In this document: one piece after another, positions 1-8,896 of the stretch | Layout of the letters: the number at the start of each line of letters is the position of its first letter | How positions within the stretch are numbered: position 1 is the stretch's first letter | Assembly: GCF_028683135.1 (NCBI RefSeq) | Contig: NZ_JAJUBB010000015.1 | Span: 1 to 64,000 of the forward strand | Length of the DNA stretch: 64,000 nt | From: Enterovibrio qingdaonensis | Lineage (GTDB): Bacteria > Pseudomonadota > Gammaproteobacteria > Enterobacterales > Vibrionaceae | Direction of reading: 5' to 3' | Translations under genes and position numbers: made by a program | Notes under the pieces: model-generated | Databases searched by the model: none | What the model saw: only the letters and a program-made list of their open reading frames with translations | What the model was told of the DNA's origin: nothing

Positions 1-32
1 TAATGCCACTCGCTCTTAAGCGAGTGGCATTA
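1..32. terminator. Perfect 14-bp hairpin at window edge
   Basis: A 14-base arm (TAATGCCACTCGCT) is followed by a 4-base loop CTTA and its exact complement. It lies 68 bases beyond the stop of znuB, which reads towards it, so it may end the znuCB transcript. The T-run expected on the minus strand would lie outside the window. A T-run on the plus strand at 47-53 is too far from the stem to make a normal plus-strand terminator. Confidence 0.5.
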
Positions 33-100
33 CTCTAATGAGCGGTTTTTTTGTGTTTTAATAAACGCGGTTTGTTGAGCGTTTTATGCAAGAGTCTACT

Positions 101-886
101 CTAGGCGTCTTGTTTCTTTGAAAGGCTGAGCAAGAAAAGCGCACCAGCAACGACGACCACAGATGGTCCTGCTGGCGTGTCCTCGAACCAAGACATTCCA
201 ATACCACCGAACACTGCAAGCACACCAATCGCACTCGCTATAAAGGCCATTTGCTCGGGATTCTTAGCAAAGCGTCGCGCTGTGGCTGCAGGAATAATCA
301 TCAATGAGGTGATGATCAGGGCGCCGACAAATTTCATCGCAATTGCGATGACCAAGCCGATCAACAACATCAATATTAGTTTTAGCCTGTCAACGTTGTA
401 GCCATCTACACGCGCCATGTCTTCACTGACTGTAATCGCGAGCAAGGGTGTCCATAGTTTGTATAGCGCGACAAGAACAGCGGCACAGCCTGATGCGATC
501 AATGCTAAATCGGCGGTGTTAACGGATAGCAAATCACCGAACAGATAAGACATCAGATCTACGCGTAAATCGTCAACAAAACTGATTGCAACTAAGCCAA
601 GCGACAACGAAGTATGGGCAATGATGCCAAGCAGGGTGTCAGTCGAGACTTTACTGTTTCTTTGGAGTGCAACCAACAAGGTTGCTATCACCAAACAACT
701 CGCGATAAGTGCCAATGTAAGGTTTACCTGCAGCATAAAGCCAAGTGCGAGGCCAAACAAAGACGCGTGAGCCAAGGTATCGCCAAAATACGCCATGCGG
801 CGCCAAACAACAAAAGAACCTAATGGGCCGACGGATGCAGCAATAAGAACACCTGCGATGAGTGGAATAGCGAGAAACTCAAACAT
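101..886 (-). CDS. znuB: Zinc ABC transporter permease ZnuB
   Basis: Inner-membrane permease of the high-affinity zinc importer ZnuABC. The protein is almost entirely hydrophobic helices and carries family hallmarks such as [21 protein letters not shown] near the N-terminus, [11 protein letters not shown] in the middle and [19 protein letters not shown] near residue 195. I start it at the ATG at 886 (261 aa, E. coli ZnuB is 261), because a GGGGAT ribosome site precedes it and E. coli ZnuB begins at the same place. An in-frame ATG 15 bases upstream is the alternative. It overlaps the end of znuC by 8 bases, so the two are translationally coupled and share the Zur-controlled promoter. Confidence 0.96.
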   Translation of the reverse strand: MFEFLAIPLIAGVLIAASVGPLGSFVVWRRMAYFGDTLAHASLFGLALGFMLQVNLTLALIASCLVIATLLVALQRNSKVSTDTLLGIIAHTSLSLGLVAISFVDDLRVDLMSYLFGDLLSVNTADLALIASGCAAVLVALYKLWTPLLAITVSEDMARVDGYNVDRLKLILMLLIGLVIAIAMKFVGALIITSLMIIPAATARRFAKNPEQMAFIASAIGVLAVFGGIGMSWFEDTPAGPSVVVVAGALFLLSLSKKQDA

Positions 887-1646
887 TTTGATGATCCCCA
901 TGTTTGCATGGGCCTATCGCACTACCAGATAGGTCATGATCGTGATTATGGTGATGCTGGTACAACGCAAGTTGCTCACTTTCTTTTCGTCCAAACATTG
1001 CAATGTATTTCGGGTGCGTCGATATTGCGGCAGGTTCTCCGGAACAGCAGACATGATGATGCAGACAAATCACTTCATCGGTTTTTGCCATTACGAGGTG
1101 AAGATCGTGCGAAACCATCAGTATTCCGCATTTTAATACGTCCTTGAGCTTGGCAATCAGGCTGTAGAGTGCCAACTGACCAGAGACGTCTACACCTTGA
1201 ACCGGCTCATCTAAGACCAACAGATCTGGTGATTTGAGCACGGCATTCGCGATCAGCACGCGCTGCGTTTCGCCGCCAGACAAGGTGTGCATGTTTGCAT
1301 GCAGCAGTTGGGACGCGTTAACCAACGCTAAGGCCTCTTGAATGGACTTATCATTTGATTTCGGAGTGAGTTTTAAAAAACGATCCACAGTAAGTGGAAG
1401 ACTGTCGTTTAGGCTAAGTTTTTGGGGAACATAGCCAATTTTTAATCCCTTAAGGCGTTCTATTTGTCCTTCCGTTGGCTTGTTTAAGCCAATCACTGTC
1501 TTGACCAACGTTGACTTACCAGCACCATTGGGGCCAATCAAGGTTGTAATTTTGTCTCGTGACAGCGTCATGGACACGCGATCCAATACGTTTCGGCCAT
1601 CAAAAACGACGGAAACATTGTTCATTGTGACAAGGGGCTGAGACAT
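879..1646 (-). CDS. znuC: Zinc ABC transporter ATPase ZnuC
   Basis: ATP-binding subunit that powers zinc import through ZnuB. Walker A is GPNGAGKST at residues 38-46, the ABC signature LSGGE at 122-126, Walker B LLVLDEP at 142-148, and the switch histidine at about 180. The last 30 residues are rich in histidine (HHHNHDHD, then CKHGDH), as in other ZnuC proteins, and may sense or bind zinc. It is the first gene of the znuCB unit and is divergent from znuA across 88 bases that contain a Zur box. 255 aa is the usual length. Confidence 0.97.
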   Translation of the reverse strand: MSQPLVTMNNVSVVFDGRNVLDRVSMTLSRDKITTLIGPNGAGKSTLVKTVIGLNKPTEGQIERLKGLKIGYVPQKLSLNDSLPLTVDRFLKLTPKSNDKSIQEALALVNASQLLHANMHTLSGGETQRVLIANAVLKSPDLLVLDEPVQGVDVSGQLALYSLIAKLKDVLKCGILMVSHDLHLVMAKTDEVICLHHHVCCSGEPAAISTHPKYIAMFGRKESEQLALYQHHHNHDHDLSGSAIGPCKHGDHQNV

Positions 1647-1670
1647 AAACTGCGCATAATGTTTAAAAAT

Positions 1671-1693
1671 GAAATGTTATAATATAACATTTC
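1671..1693. promoter_or_regulatory. Zur operator between znuC and znuA
   Basis: Two perfect 10-bp arms, GAAATGTTAT and ATAACATTTC, are separated by AAT. This matches the known gamma-proteobacterial Zur box essentially base for base. It sits in the divergent znuC/znuA promoter region, so zinc-loaded Zur should repress both transcripts. Confidence 0.93.
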
Positions 1694-1734
1694 CTCAAGT
1701 ATTAGAATGCCAACCGTTGGATTTGGGAACGAAT

Positions 1735-2634
1735 ATGAACTTAGGATTTCGAGCTTTTTGTGCAACTTTACTGCTTTCTATGCCATTGATGGCAAGTGCA
1801 GCAACGCCCAATATTGTGGCAACAATTAAACCTATCGCTTTGATTGCAAAAGATATCGCGGGTGATAAAGGGAATGTTGAAGTGCTTTTGCCTGCATCTG
1901 CCTCTCCCCATGATTACGCACTAAAACCCTCTGATGTAAAAAAGATTTCAAATGCAGACCTTGTTGTTTGGGTGGGCCCGGAAATGGAAATTTTCCTGAA
2001 AAAACTGCTCAACGACAAAGCGAATGCCTTGGCTCTAACAGCAGTGAACGGCATGCCATTAAGACACTATAGCGAAGAAGGCGCGCACTCTGATCATGAA
2101 GGGCACAACCATAGTCACGACGGTATTGATGCTCACATTTGGTTAGGACCAGAGCAAAGTAAAGTGATCGCTAAGGCGATCTCAGATGCGCTCAGCAAGG
2201 CATCGCCGGAAAATGCAGCAACATATGAAAAGAACTACGCGCAATTTGTTCGCCAAATTACGGCGGTTGAGGCGCAGTTGAACACAGCTTTGGATGCGAA
2301 AAATGCACCGGGCTATTTTCTGTTTCATGATGCATATGGGTACTTCGAAAATACCTTTGGTCTAACGCCGACAGGCCATTTCACTGTCAACCCAGACCGA
2401 AAACCAGGGGCGCGCACCTTGATTAAGATTCGTTCAGCCCTAGAGGAAAACAAAGCAAATTGCGTTTTCACTGAGCCTCAATTTAACCCTGCGATTGTAG
2501 AAAGCGTAGTGAAGTATACGAACACAAAAACCGTAGAGTTGGACCCAATGGCACAGGATATTGATTTAGCGACGCAAGGTTATAAAGACTTCCTATTGCA
2601 ACTTGGTAGCCGCTACGAAGAGTGTTTTAAATAG
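1735..2634 (+). CDS. znuA: Zinc ABC transporter periplasmic binding protein ZnuA
   Basis: Periplasmic zinc-binding protein that delivers zinc to ZnuBC. Residues 1-23 are a signal peptide ending in ASAA. The mature chain begins with the cluster A-I fold (VATIKPIALIAKDI), and His residues of the family are visible in ASPHDYALKPSD. A flexible His/Asp loop (HSDHEGHNHSHDG) is followed by DAHIWLGP, which is diagnostic of zinc-specific binding proteins. I place the start at 1735 rather than at an in-frame ATG at 1669. The upstream ATG would put 22 residues before the signal peptide and would overlap the Zur box. Length is then 299 aa. Confidence 0.95.
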   Translation: MNLGFRAFCATLLLSMPLMASAATPNIVATIKPIALIAKDIAGDKGNVEVLLPASASPHDYALKPSDVKKISNADLVVWVGPEMEIFLKKLLNDKANALALTAVNGMPLRHYSEEGAHSDHEGHNHSHDGIDAHIWLGPEQSKVIAKAISDALSKASPENAATYEKNYAQFVRQITAVEAQLNTALDAKNAPGYFLFHDAYGYFENTFGLTPTGHFTVNPDRKPGARTLIKIRSALEENKANCVFTEPQFNPAIVESVVKYTNTKTVELDPMAQDIDLATQGYKDFLLQLGSRYEECFK

Positions 2635-2684
2635 CTTCAACGCTAATTAAGAAATCACTTCCACTATGCTTTGCTATTCACTTC

Positions 2685-2710
2685 AACGGCCTCTGACTCA
2701 AGAGGTCGTT
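2685..2710 (+). other. Hairpin downstream of znuA
   Basis: AACGGCCTCT, loop GACTCA, then AGAGGTCGTT forms a 10-bp stem with one G-T pair, 50 bases after the znuA stop. No T-run follows, so it is a weak candidate for a transcript end or a 3' stabiliser. The rest of 2635-2783 shows nothing else definite. Confidence 0.35.
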
Positions 2711-2783
2711 CAGTCCTTCGCTGTAGTTATTGATATTGCCGTGAATTGGTTCACATTGCTGAAAAGCAAACACGTTTAACGTA

Positions 2784-5582
2784 ATGAAAATTGAGAAAAT
2801 TACCTTAAACCTCCAACGAAGTCTTTTCATGCGCTTATCTTTTCGAATGCCTGCACTTCAACGTTGCTTAATCGCACTGATTGTCGGCCTTTCATCGCTC
2901 TCGAGTGCGGTTTTAAATGCATCCCCATTCTTCCTTCAATTTCCTTTTGAGTACTCTTTGACAAGCAAGGTAATCAAAACAATGGAGTATATCGAAGAGA
3001 AGGGGGTCTGGCTGCTGGACTCATCGGGTGCTGTTAGTTACTACGATGGGACAAAAATACGTTCGCTTTCCTTGTTTGTTCCCAGCCTCCCTGAGGTCAG
3101 TGATATCGCTGTACTCAATGGCAAACTTTATCTATTGATTGATAACAAGTTGCACCATTATGACTTGATAACAGGGAAAGTAACGCCGTCTCACTATGCG
3201 TCTGGGTTGAATATCAATGATATAGAATCTGGGGGCGATACACTTTTTGTCGCGGCAACGTCGGGGGGATACCGCCTTGATATTGAGCAGCAACGTGTGG
3301 AAAAGTTGAGTTCAGATAACCTGATACAGATTTACAGCTCATCTCAAGGCGTGTTGGGCAACAATGGTAATCAGATTATCGATATAACACACCAGCGTGT
3401 TCTTTATGAGTTCTCTTCAAATACACAGATATTTGATGCAAAACGATGGGGGGATTCACTCTTTGTTGCGGGAACGCAAGGCCTTAGTGTGATTCGTCAG
3501 GGCCATGTTATTCAACGCTATTTAGTGAATAACATTGGCTATGCCATTGAAAAAACGGTTGAAGGTATTTGGCTCGGCACTAACAAAGGTCTGTTCCTTG
3601 CAGAAAGTAGTGCGGAAAATTTGGTATTTGTACCAATGAGCACATCGCAACCGGATGCCTTTAGTTTTCTTGGACAACAAGTTACCGCGATAGAGCGTGG
3701 GGACAAAGACGATCTTTGGATTGCATCAGACAGTGGTTTGAATTTTCGGTCATCAATTCTAGCGGGTTTGTATCGGCTACCTTCAGGGCATCTCAATGGG
3801 GACTTAGCGGAAGCGGGTATATCTTCATTTGTTGACTGGCAAGGCCAGTATTTTCTTGGCTCTCGTAACAAGCTGGTTAAGCTGAACCGCACTTTGCATC
3901 CAGTGTTATCAAAAACGTTTAACTTCTCCATTCAAAGCATGGAAGTGCTCGAAAATACACTTTGGGTTGCGACGGCGTCGGGGCTTCATGCGTATCACGC
4001 CGAATCGCTCAGACCAGTAGACGAAGAATTGCCACAATTACTGCGTGAAATTCCAATAGATAGGCTCTTGGCTGATGAACATTCTGTATGGATAGCGTCG
4101 GAAAATCGCATTCTTCGTTATTGGCCAGAAAGTCAAACCTTGGTCGATTTTGATTCATCTTGGAGCCAATCTGGAGAGGCCCGTTTACTGTCTCTCTTGG
4201 ATATGGAAAGCGTAGGTGTATGGTTAGGGACGTCTCACGGACTCGTTCACTATTTTGATGGAAGCTTCCGTGATGTTCTCAGTAAAGACGACGTTGGTGC
4301 GGTGAAGTACCTTAGTGAGAGTGACAAGGAAAATTTGTGGTTGGTTGCCAGCAATGGTGTATATGGGTATTCAATGACAGAGGGTGGGGCTGCCAACCCG
4401 ATATTAAACCACACTGAAAATGGTAAGGTGCTGTGTGCATATGTGCATGACAACGAGATGACCTACATCACCACGAAAGGCGTGTTCCGAAACATCAAGG
4501 GGCACACCCAAAAACAAAGTGTGTTGACCACCCAACTGACATCTCAATCAGTCAGATACTTTTGTGAGATGACAAAGCAGGCAACCTATTTTGCGGGAGA
4601 CTTAGGTGTATTCTCCTTGTCGACGGAAACACTCGATCAACTTTTCAACTTGCCATTGCGGCCCTCTTTCGTCAGTACGGTATACATTGATGACGCCCCT
4701 TATCGCATGGGGCCACTAAGTGATTTTGTTCAGCTTTCAGTGCCAGCTAAGTCAACCGCAAAAATCGACATAAGCCAGATGCCATTTAACCTTCGTGAAG
4801 GCGTAAGCTATCAACTCTTAGGAAGTGGCTCTGATATTTGGCATAAAACGAGGGACAACCAATTAGTGTTTTCAGCGTTAGGCTCAGGGGACTACACGCT
4901 CATTGTCAAAGAGTCTTTAACCAGCGGGCAGGAATCGAAGAGGCAGTTGTTTTCATTCTCGGTTGATAGAGTTTGGTATGAACAGCTCGGCGTCATCATT
5001 ATAGGGATGCTTGTAATTGCTTTGTTGGGGTTTGTTTACTTTCACCAGTCAAATTTCCGTGCAAGGAAACGTGTTTCAATAGATGAAAAGATCTCTGATG
5101 GTGAGATTCTTGCCGCTCGGGAAGTGGATCCCCCCCTATTTGTTGACACGGTGGTATTCACATCGGCCGAGCTTGCTTCTGAGGTGGAGACCGACCCATA
5201 TCAACCTGCGTATGCACCTATTGAAGCGGACGAATCATCAACTGCCAGTGATGAGGCTTGGAAATCTAATGCTCAAGCGGAAATAGATACCCATTTTGGC
5301 GATCCTGACTATACAACGTCGTCGTTAGCGACTGCCTTGTATATTTCAGAGAGAAGCTTACAGCGTCGATTCAAGGCGTTATTTGGTTATACGTTCAAAG
5401 AAGCACTGATTTCTACTCGCTTGGAAAATGCAACGCGCATGCTCGCGAATGGAAGCAAGGTTTCGGATGTGTCTGTCGCTTGTGGATTTAATGAGCCGTC
5501 TTATTTCTCGAAGTCTTTCAAAGCAAGGTATGGCTGTACGCCAACGCAGTTTAGAGAGAAATTTGAGGAAAAGAGTGAGTGA
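2784..5582 (+). CDS. Membrane-anchored AraC-type regulator with periplasmic beta-propeller
   Basis: A 932-residue one-component regulator. An N-terminal hydrophobic segment (about residues 28-46) is a signal peptide or anchor. Residues about 60-640 show repeated short motifs of the two-component-regulator propeller type (for example GVWLLDSSG, GIWLGTNKGL, DLWIASDSGL, GVWLGTSHGL). A Y_Y_Y-like beta domain follows at about 660-725. One membrane helix lies at about 733-752. An acidic linker of about 75 residues leads to an AraC/XylS double helix-turn-helix (about 830-930, with SERSLQRRFK and ACGFNEPSYFSKSFK). It resembles the sensor half of Bacteroidetes hybrid regulators, but kinase and receiver domains are missing. 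The start is uncertain: ATG codons at 2784 and 2829 both lack a strong ribosome site. The ligand and targets are unknown, and the flanking genes import zinc and iron. Confidence 0.85.
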   Translation: MKIEKITLNLQRSLFMRLSFRMPALQRCLIALIVGLSSLSSAVLNASPFFLQFPFEYSLTSKVIKTMEYIEEKGVWLLDSSGAVSYYDGTKIRSLSLFVPSLPEVSDIAVLNGKLYLLIDNKLHHYDLITGKVTPSHYASGLNINDIESGGDTLFVAATSGGYRLDIEQQRVEKLSSDNLIQIYSSSQGVLGNNGNQIIDITHQRVLYEFSSNTQIFDAKRWGDSLFVAGTQGLSVIRQGHVIQRYLVNNIGYAIEKTVEGIWLGTNKGLFLAESSAENLVFVPMSTSQPDAFSFLGQQVTAIERGDKDDLWIASDSGLNFRSSILAGLYRLPSGHLNGDLAEAGISSFVDWQGQYFLGSRNKLVKLNRTLHPVLSKTFNFSIQSMEVLENTLWVATASGLHAYHAESLRPVDEELPQLLREIPIDRLLADEHSVWIASENRILRYWPESQTLVDFDSSWSQSGEARLLSLLDMESVGVWLGTSHGLVHYFDGSFRDVLSKDDVGAVKYLSESDKENLWLVASNGVYGYSMTEGGAANPILNHTENGKVLCAYVHDNEMTYITTKGVFRNIKGHTQKQSVLTTQLTSQSVRYFCEMTKQATYFAGDLGVFSLSTETLDQLFNLPLRPSFVSTVYIDDAPYRMGPLSDFVQLSVPAKSTAKIDISQMPFNLREGVSYQLLGSGSDIWHKTRDNQLVFSALGSGDYTLIVKESLTSGQESKRQLFSFSVDRVWYEQLGVIIIGMLVIALLGFVYFHQSNFRARKRVSIDEKISDGEILAAREVDPPLFVDTVVFTSAELASEVETDPYQPAYAPIEADESSTASDEAWKSNAQAEIDTHFGDPDYTTSSLATALYISERSLQRRFKALFGYTFKEALISTRLENATRMLANGSKVSDVSVACGFNEPSYFSKSFKARYGCTPTQFREKFEEKSE

Positions 5583-5620
5583 AAAAAAAGAGCGTGGTAT
5601 AGCCGACTGACTATACCACG
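5582..5620 (-). terminator. Minus-strand intrinsic terminator without an upstream gene
   Basis: Read on the minus strand, CGTGGTATAG, loop TCAGTCGG and CTATACCACG form a perfect 10-bp stem followed by CTC and eight Ts. This is a strong rho-independent terminator. On the plus strand no T-run follows it, so it does not serve the AraC-type gene ending at 5582. No convincing minus-strand coding gene precedes it. A second perfect 9-bp hairpin (5652-5673) lies just upstream on the same strand. Confidence 0.75.
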
Positions 5621-6007
5621 GGCGTCAAAGACACCTTCGCTTGCTGCCGGAGGTGTGTGGGAGACCACACACCATCTGGAATTCTGTTCCGATTAACTTG
5701 GATTCATTTAATCGTTTTATCCTGTCTGTTCGATAGTAATTTCCCGCCATTATTTCATTTCCATGAAAAAACCGACTAAATTTTGTTGCGTGTCGAAAAA
5801 AATACCCCATCGTCAATGCTTTGACAGTGTTATTTAACGAATTTGACGATTTTCCAGCGGTACTGAAACTTCGCAATTTGTTTATGGATAATCCCATCAA
5901 GATAAGACAGAAAGGCCGTTTTTTACGTATTTAACGAAAAAATTAACGATTTTAACGGGGCTGACGTTGATGTGTTTTCAGGCTGCTCTCTTCAAAAAGC
6001 GGCTTCA

Positions 6008-6021
6008 TTGATCAAAAACAA
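6008..6021 (+). promoter_or_regulatory. FNR-like site of the feo promoter
   Basis: TTGATCAAAAACAA differs from the FNR consensus TTGAT-N4-ATCAA at one base. An extended -10 (TGCAATACT, 6041-6049) would place the transcript start near 6056. The site would then be centred close to -41.5, the usual activating position. E. coli feo is FNR-activated, and oxygen control here is inferred from that. Confidence 0.6.
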
Positions 6022-6058
6022 CTTTCTTTAAGACACATTTTGCAATACTTTACTCGCA

Positions 6059-6077
6059 AATGTGTCTGATTCTCATT
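6059..6077. promoter_or_regulatory. Fur box upstream of feoA
   Basis: AATGTGTCTGATTCTCATT matches the 19-base Fur pattern AATGANAATNATTNTCATT at 13 of 16 fixed positions, with intact outer arms AATG and TCATT. It lies between the predicted transcript start and the feoA ATG, so bound Fur-Fe(II) would block the promoter. Confidence 0.7.
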
Positions 6078-6090
6078 TAAGTTGTGACCT

Positions 6091-6312
6091 ATGAAGCTAT
6101 CTGAATTAAAGCCCGGTGCTAAAGGAAAAATCGTCTCTATGGCGAGCGTTCCTGCCATCCCTCGTAAAAAGCTAATGGCAATGGGCGTGTTGCCAGACAC
6201 AGACGTTACTGTGATTCGAATCGCGCCAATGGGTGACCCTATTCAGGTTAGAGTTCGTGGTTGTGATATTGCGCTTCGAATGAGCCTTGCGACCAATATT
6301 GAGGTGGCTTGA
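6091..6312 (+). CDS. feoA: Ferrous iron transport protein FeoA
   Basis: Small cytoplasmic SH3-like protein that works with FeoB in Fe(II) uptake. The 73 residues fit the family (75 in E. coli) and show the typical opening MKLSELKPGAKGKIVS and the core KLMAMGVLPDTDVTVIRIAPMGDPIQV. It is the first gene of feoABC. Its stop lies one base before the feoB ATG. Confidence 0.95.
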   Translation: MKLSELKPGAKGKIVSMASVPAIPRKKLMAMGVLPDTDVTVIRIAPMGDPIQVRVRGCDIALRMSLATNIEVA

Positions 6313-6313
6313 A

Positions 6314-8599
6314 ATGACGAATAAAGAGCTACTGACAGTTGGTAACCCAAATTCGGGTAAAACCACCTTATTTAACCGTCTTACTGGCGGGCGTCAGGAA
6401 ATCGGGAACTGGGCGGGTGTCACTGTTGATAAGAAAACGGGGCGCGCGGTTCTTGATGATCGCACGTTTTCTCTCACCGACTTGCCAGGCATCTATACGT
6501 TTGATCACGCAGATGGTGACAACAGTTTAGATGAGTCCATTGCGGTAAAAGCACTCTTTACGATGCCAAGTGACCTTGTTGTGAATGTCATTGATGCCAG
6601 TGCGATGGAACGAAGCTTGTATTTGACGCTTCAACTGCGTGAGTTGGGACGACCGATGGTTGTCGTTCTTAACAAGATGGACATCATGGAGCAGCAAGGC
6701 TTCCACATTGATACTGAAGCCCTGGCAAACGAGCTTGGCTGCGAAGTCCTAACGGTAACGGCAACGTCTCCACTTTCTGTTGATACGTTTAAAACCGATC
6801 TGGCGAACATCGCTAGTCGAGGTAACCCTGTTTTACCGACATCATTGGATTACGGTAAAGAGGTTGAGTTAGCGATCACTGACATTTCGACCTACCTTGA
6901 AATGCACGGCGTTGAGTTCCAGCGTGCTAATGCCATTCGCTTACTGGCAGGTGATCAACTTTTGTTGAATCAACTAAATGTTGAGACGCAACACTATATA
7001 GAAAATGTCATTCGCGAGTTGAGCTCTGTGGTGGATCTGGATCTGACCATTGCGGATGTAAGATATAGTCGTGTCGCCGATATTTGCCATGTAGTGAAAA
7101 AACAAATCGTGCCGTTTCAAACACGCGTTACAGACACTATCGATAATATCGTTTTAAACCGCTATCTAGGCCTCCCCATTTTCTTCGGTGTGATGTACTT
7201 GATGTTTATGTTTTCGATAAACATCGGCAGTGCATTCATTGATTTCTTTGATATTAGCGTTGGTGCTGTGTTGGTCGATGGTGGCCACCATCTTTTAGAT
7301 AACCATCTTCCGGTCTGGCTGGTTACGATTCTTGCAGACGGCGTTGGTGGCGGTATTCAAACGGTTGCTACCTTCATTCCAGTTATTGCATGCCTTTATC
7401 TGTTTATGTCTTTGTTGGAAAGCTCTGGCTACATGGCAAGAGCGGCATTTGTACTCGACAAAGCGATGCAGAAAATTGGTCTGCCGGGTAAAGCATTTGT
7501 TCCTCTTGTACTCGGTTTTGGTTGTAACGTACCCGCTATCATGGCGACGCGAACACTGGATCAGGAAAGAGAGCGTCGTTTAGCGGCGGCAATGGCTCCC
7601 TTCATGTCTTGTGGCGCGCGGTTACCCGTCTATGCCTTATTTGCCGCAGCATTTTTCCCTGAAAATGGTCAGAACATCGTTTTCTTGTTGTATCTAATGG
7701 GTATTGCCGTCGCGATTTTTACGGGTGTCGTTCTGCGTAAAACTCTGTTCCCAGGTGACAGCGATGCCATGCTGATGGAGATACCGCGTTACGAGTGGCC
7801 ACGTTTAAAAGACGTAACTTTGAAAACGTGGCATAAACTAAAACGCTTTGTATTGGGTGCAGGCAAAACCATTGTTGTTGTAGTGACGATATTGAGCTTC
7901 CTAAACTCAATGGGCACTGACGGTTCATTTGGTCATCAGGACTCTGACCAATCAGTGTTGTCAAAAGCCGCGCAATTTGTAACGCCTGTTTTCGCACCTA
8001 TTGGTATTGAAGAAGATAACTGGCCAGCAACAGTAGGCATTATCACGGGGATTTTTGCGAAAGAGGCAGTGGTTGGTACGTTAAACAGCCTTTACTCATC
8101 ACCACAAAGTGAAGGTGCGTCTGAGTTTGATTTGGTGGCAAGTCTGAAGGAAGCACTACAGACAATTCCCGACAATTTGTTAGGCCTAAACTACGCAGAC
8201 CCATTGGGTATTGATGTGGGTGATTTGCCGAACAAAGAAGCTGTGGCGGAAGAGCAAGGCGTTGATATGAGTATCTTCGCGAATCTAAACAATCACTTTA
8301 CGGTAGCCGGTGCGTTTGCTTATTTGGTGTTTGTATTATTGTATACACCGTGTGTAGCGGCAATGGGTGCATACGTCCGTGAGTTTGGGCGTCCATTTGC
8401 AGGCTTCATTGCCGGATGGACCATGCTGCTTGCTGTGGTAGTTACGATAATTTGTTACCAAGCCATGATGCTACTGACGAGTCCGCTACCAAGTACGTTA
8501 TGGATAGTGGGAAGTATCGCCGTCATGGTATTCACTATTGGTGGGCTGAAACGCTACGCGATGAGTGGCAATAACAAACTTAGTCCGGTTGCAATATGA
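6314..8599 (+). CDS. feoB: Ferrous iron transporter FeoB
   Basis: Inner-membrane Fe(II) transporter with an N-terminal G domain. G1 is GNPNSGKT at residues 10-17, G3 DLPG at 56-59 and G4 NKMD at 120-123. A helical regulatory domain follows, then two Gate repeats, including VLGFGCNVPAIMATRTL and the second-gate GIFAKEAVVGTLNSLY. I start it at 6314, where GAGGTGG precedes the ATG. An in-frame ATG at 6287 lies inside feoA. Length is 761 aa, close to V. cholerae and E. coli FeoB. It is coupled to feoA (1-base gap) and feoC (4-base overlap). Confidence 0.97.
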   Translation: MTNKELLTVGNPNSGKTTLFNRLTGGRQEIGNWAGVTVDKKTGRAVLDDRTFSLTDLPGIYTFDHADGDNSLDESIAVKALFTMPSDLVVNVIDASAMERSLYLTLQLRELGRPMVVVLNKMDIMEQQGFHIDTEALANELGCEVLTVTATSPLSVDTFKTDLANIASRGNPVLPTSLDYGKEVELAITDISTYLEMHGVEFQRANAIRLLAGDQLLLNQLNVETQHYIENVIRELSSVVDLDLTIADVRYSRVADICHVVKKQIVPFQTRVTDTIDNIVLNRYLGLPIFFGVMYLMFMFSINIGSAFIDFFDISVGAVLVDGGHHLLDNHLPVWLVTILADGVGGGIQTVATFIPVIACLYLFMSLLESSGYMARAAFVLDKAMQKIGLPGKAFVPLVLGFGCNVPAIMATRTLDQERERRLAAAMAPFMSCGARLPVYALFAAAFFPENGQNIVFLLYLMGIAVAIFTGVVLRKTLFPGDSDAMLMEIPRYEWPRLKDVTLKTWHKLKRFVLGAGKTIVVVVTILSFLNSMGTDGSFGHQDSDQSVLSKAAQFVTPVFAPIGIEEDNWPATVGIITGIFAKEAVVGTLNSLYSSPQSEGASEFDLVASLKEALQTIPDNLLGLNYADPLGIDVGDLPNKEAVAEEQGVDMSIFANLNNHFTVAGAFAYLVFVLLYTPCVAAMGAYVREFGRPFAGFIAGWTMLLAVVVTIICYQAMMLLTSPLPSTLWIVGSIAVMVFTIGGLKRYAMSGNNKLSPVAI

Positions 8600-8820
8600 T
8601 CCTTACTGAGCTCAAGCAGTACATCATCGAACACCCAAATTGTTCTCGCAAAGAATTGGCGAACGCATTTTCTCTTTCGGAAGACGGTATAGAGGCAATG
8701 CTCGCTGTTTGGACGAAGAAAGGTGAGCTGAAAATCACCCGCAGCAAGAAAGCGGGGATGGATGCAGTGCATTACCATTGGGTTCAGAAAAATGAACTGG
8801 GGTTGGTTGTGTTTCAATAA
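8596..8820 (+). CDS. feoC: FeoC-family winged-helix protein
   Basis: 74-residue small winged-helix protein that starts in the ATGA overlap with feoB. It has the FeoC opening (ILTELKQYIIEHPNCSRKELANAF). The cluster of four cysteines that binds Fe-S in Enterobacteriaceae is absent; only one Cys is present. This is the Vibrio type of FeoC, which is thought to act through complex formation with FeoB rather than through an Fe-S cluster. Confidence 0.88.
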   Translation: MILTELKQYIIEHPNCSRKELANAFSLSEDGIEAMLAVWTKKGELKITRSKKAGMDAVHYHWVQKNELGLVVFQ

Positions 8821-8841
8821 CACTTACTGCCAGAACAAAAA

Positions 8842-8867
8842 AGCGCGGAGAGTCCGCGCTTTTTTTG
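8842..8867. terminator. feoABC terminator, bidirectional
   Basis: AGCGCGGA, loop GAG, TCCGCGCT, followed by seven Ts and preceded by a run of As. It can end feoABC from the left and the HIT gene from the right. Confidence 0.9.
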
Positions 8868-8896
8868 TTTCTGAATACTCAAGCATGCTGAATCTT

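Larger units (their letters stand above)
5583..6090. other. 508-base intergenic region before feoA
   Basis: No credible protein gene. It holds the minus-strand terminator and hairpin at 5582-5673, a cluster of TTAACG/TTGACG direct repeats (5834, 5843, 5931, 5943, 5952), and the feo promoter with its FNR-like and Fur sites at 6008-6077. A 91-codon minus-strand open frame at 5625-5900 has no ribosome site and an unlikely composition. Confidence 0.7.

Noticed and set aside
5625-5900. 91-codon open frame on the minus strand
   Set aside because: No ribosome site, low-complexity Ser/Asn/Lys/Arg-rich composition, and it overlaps the hairpins of the candidate small RNA.
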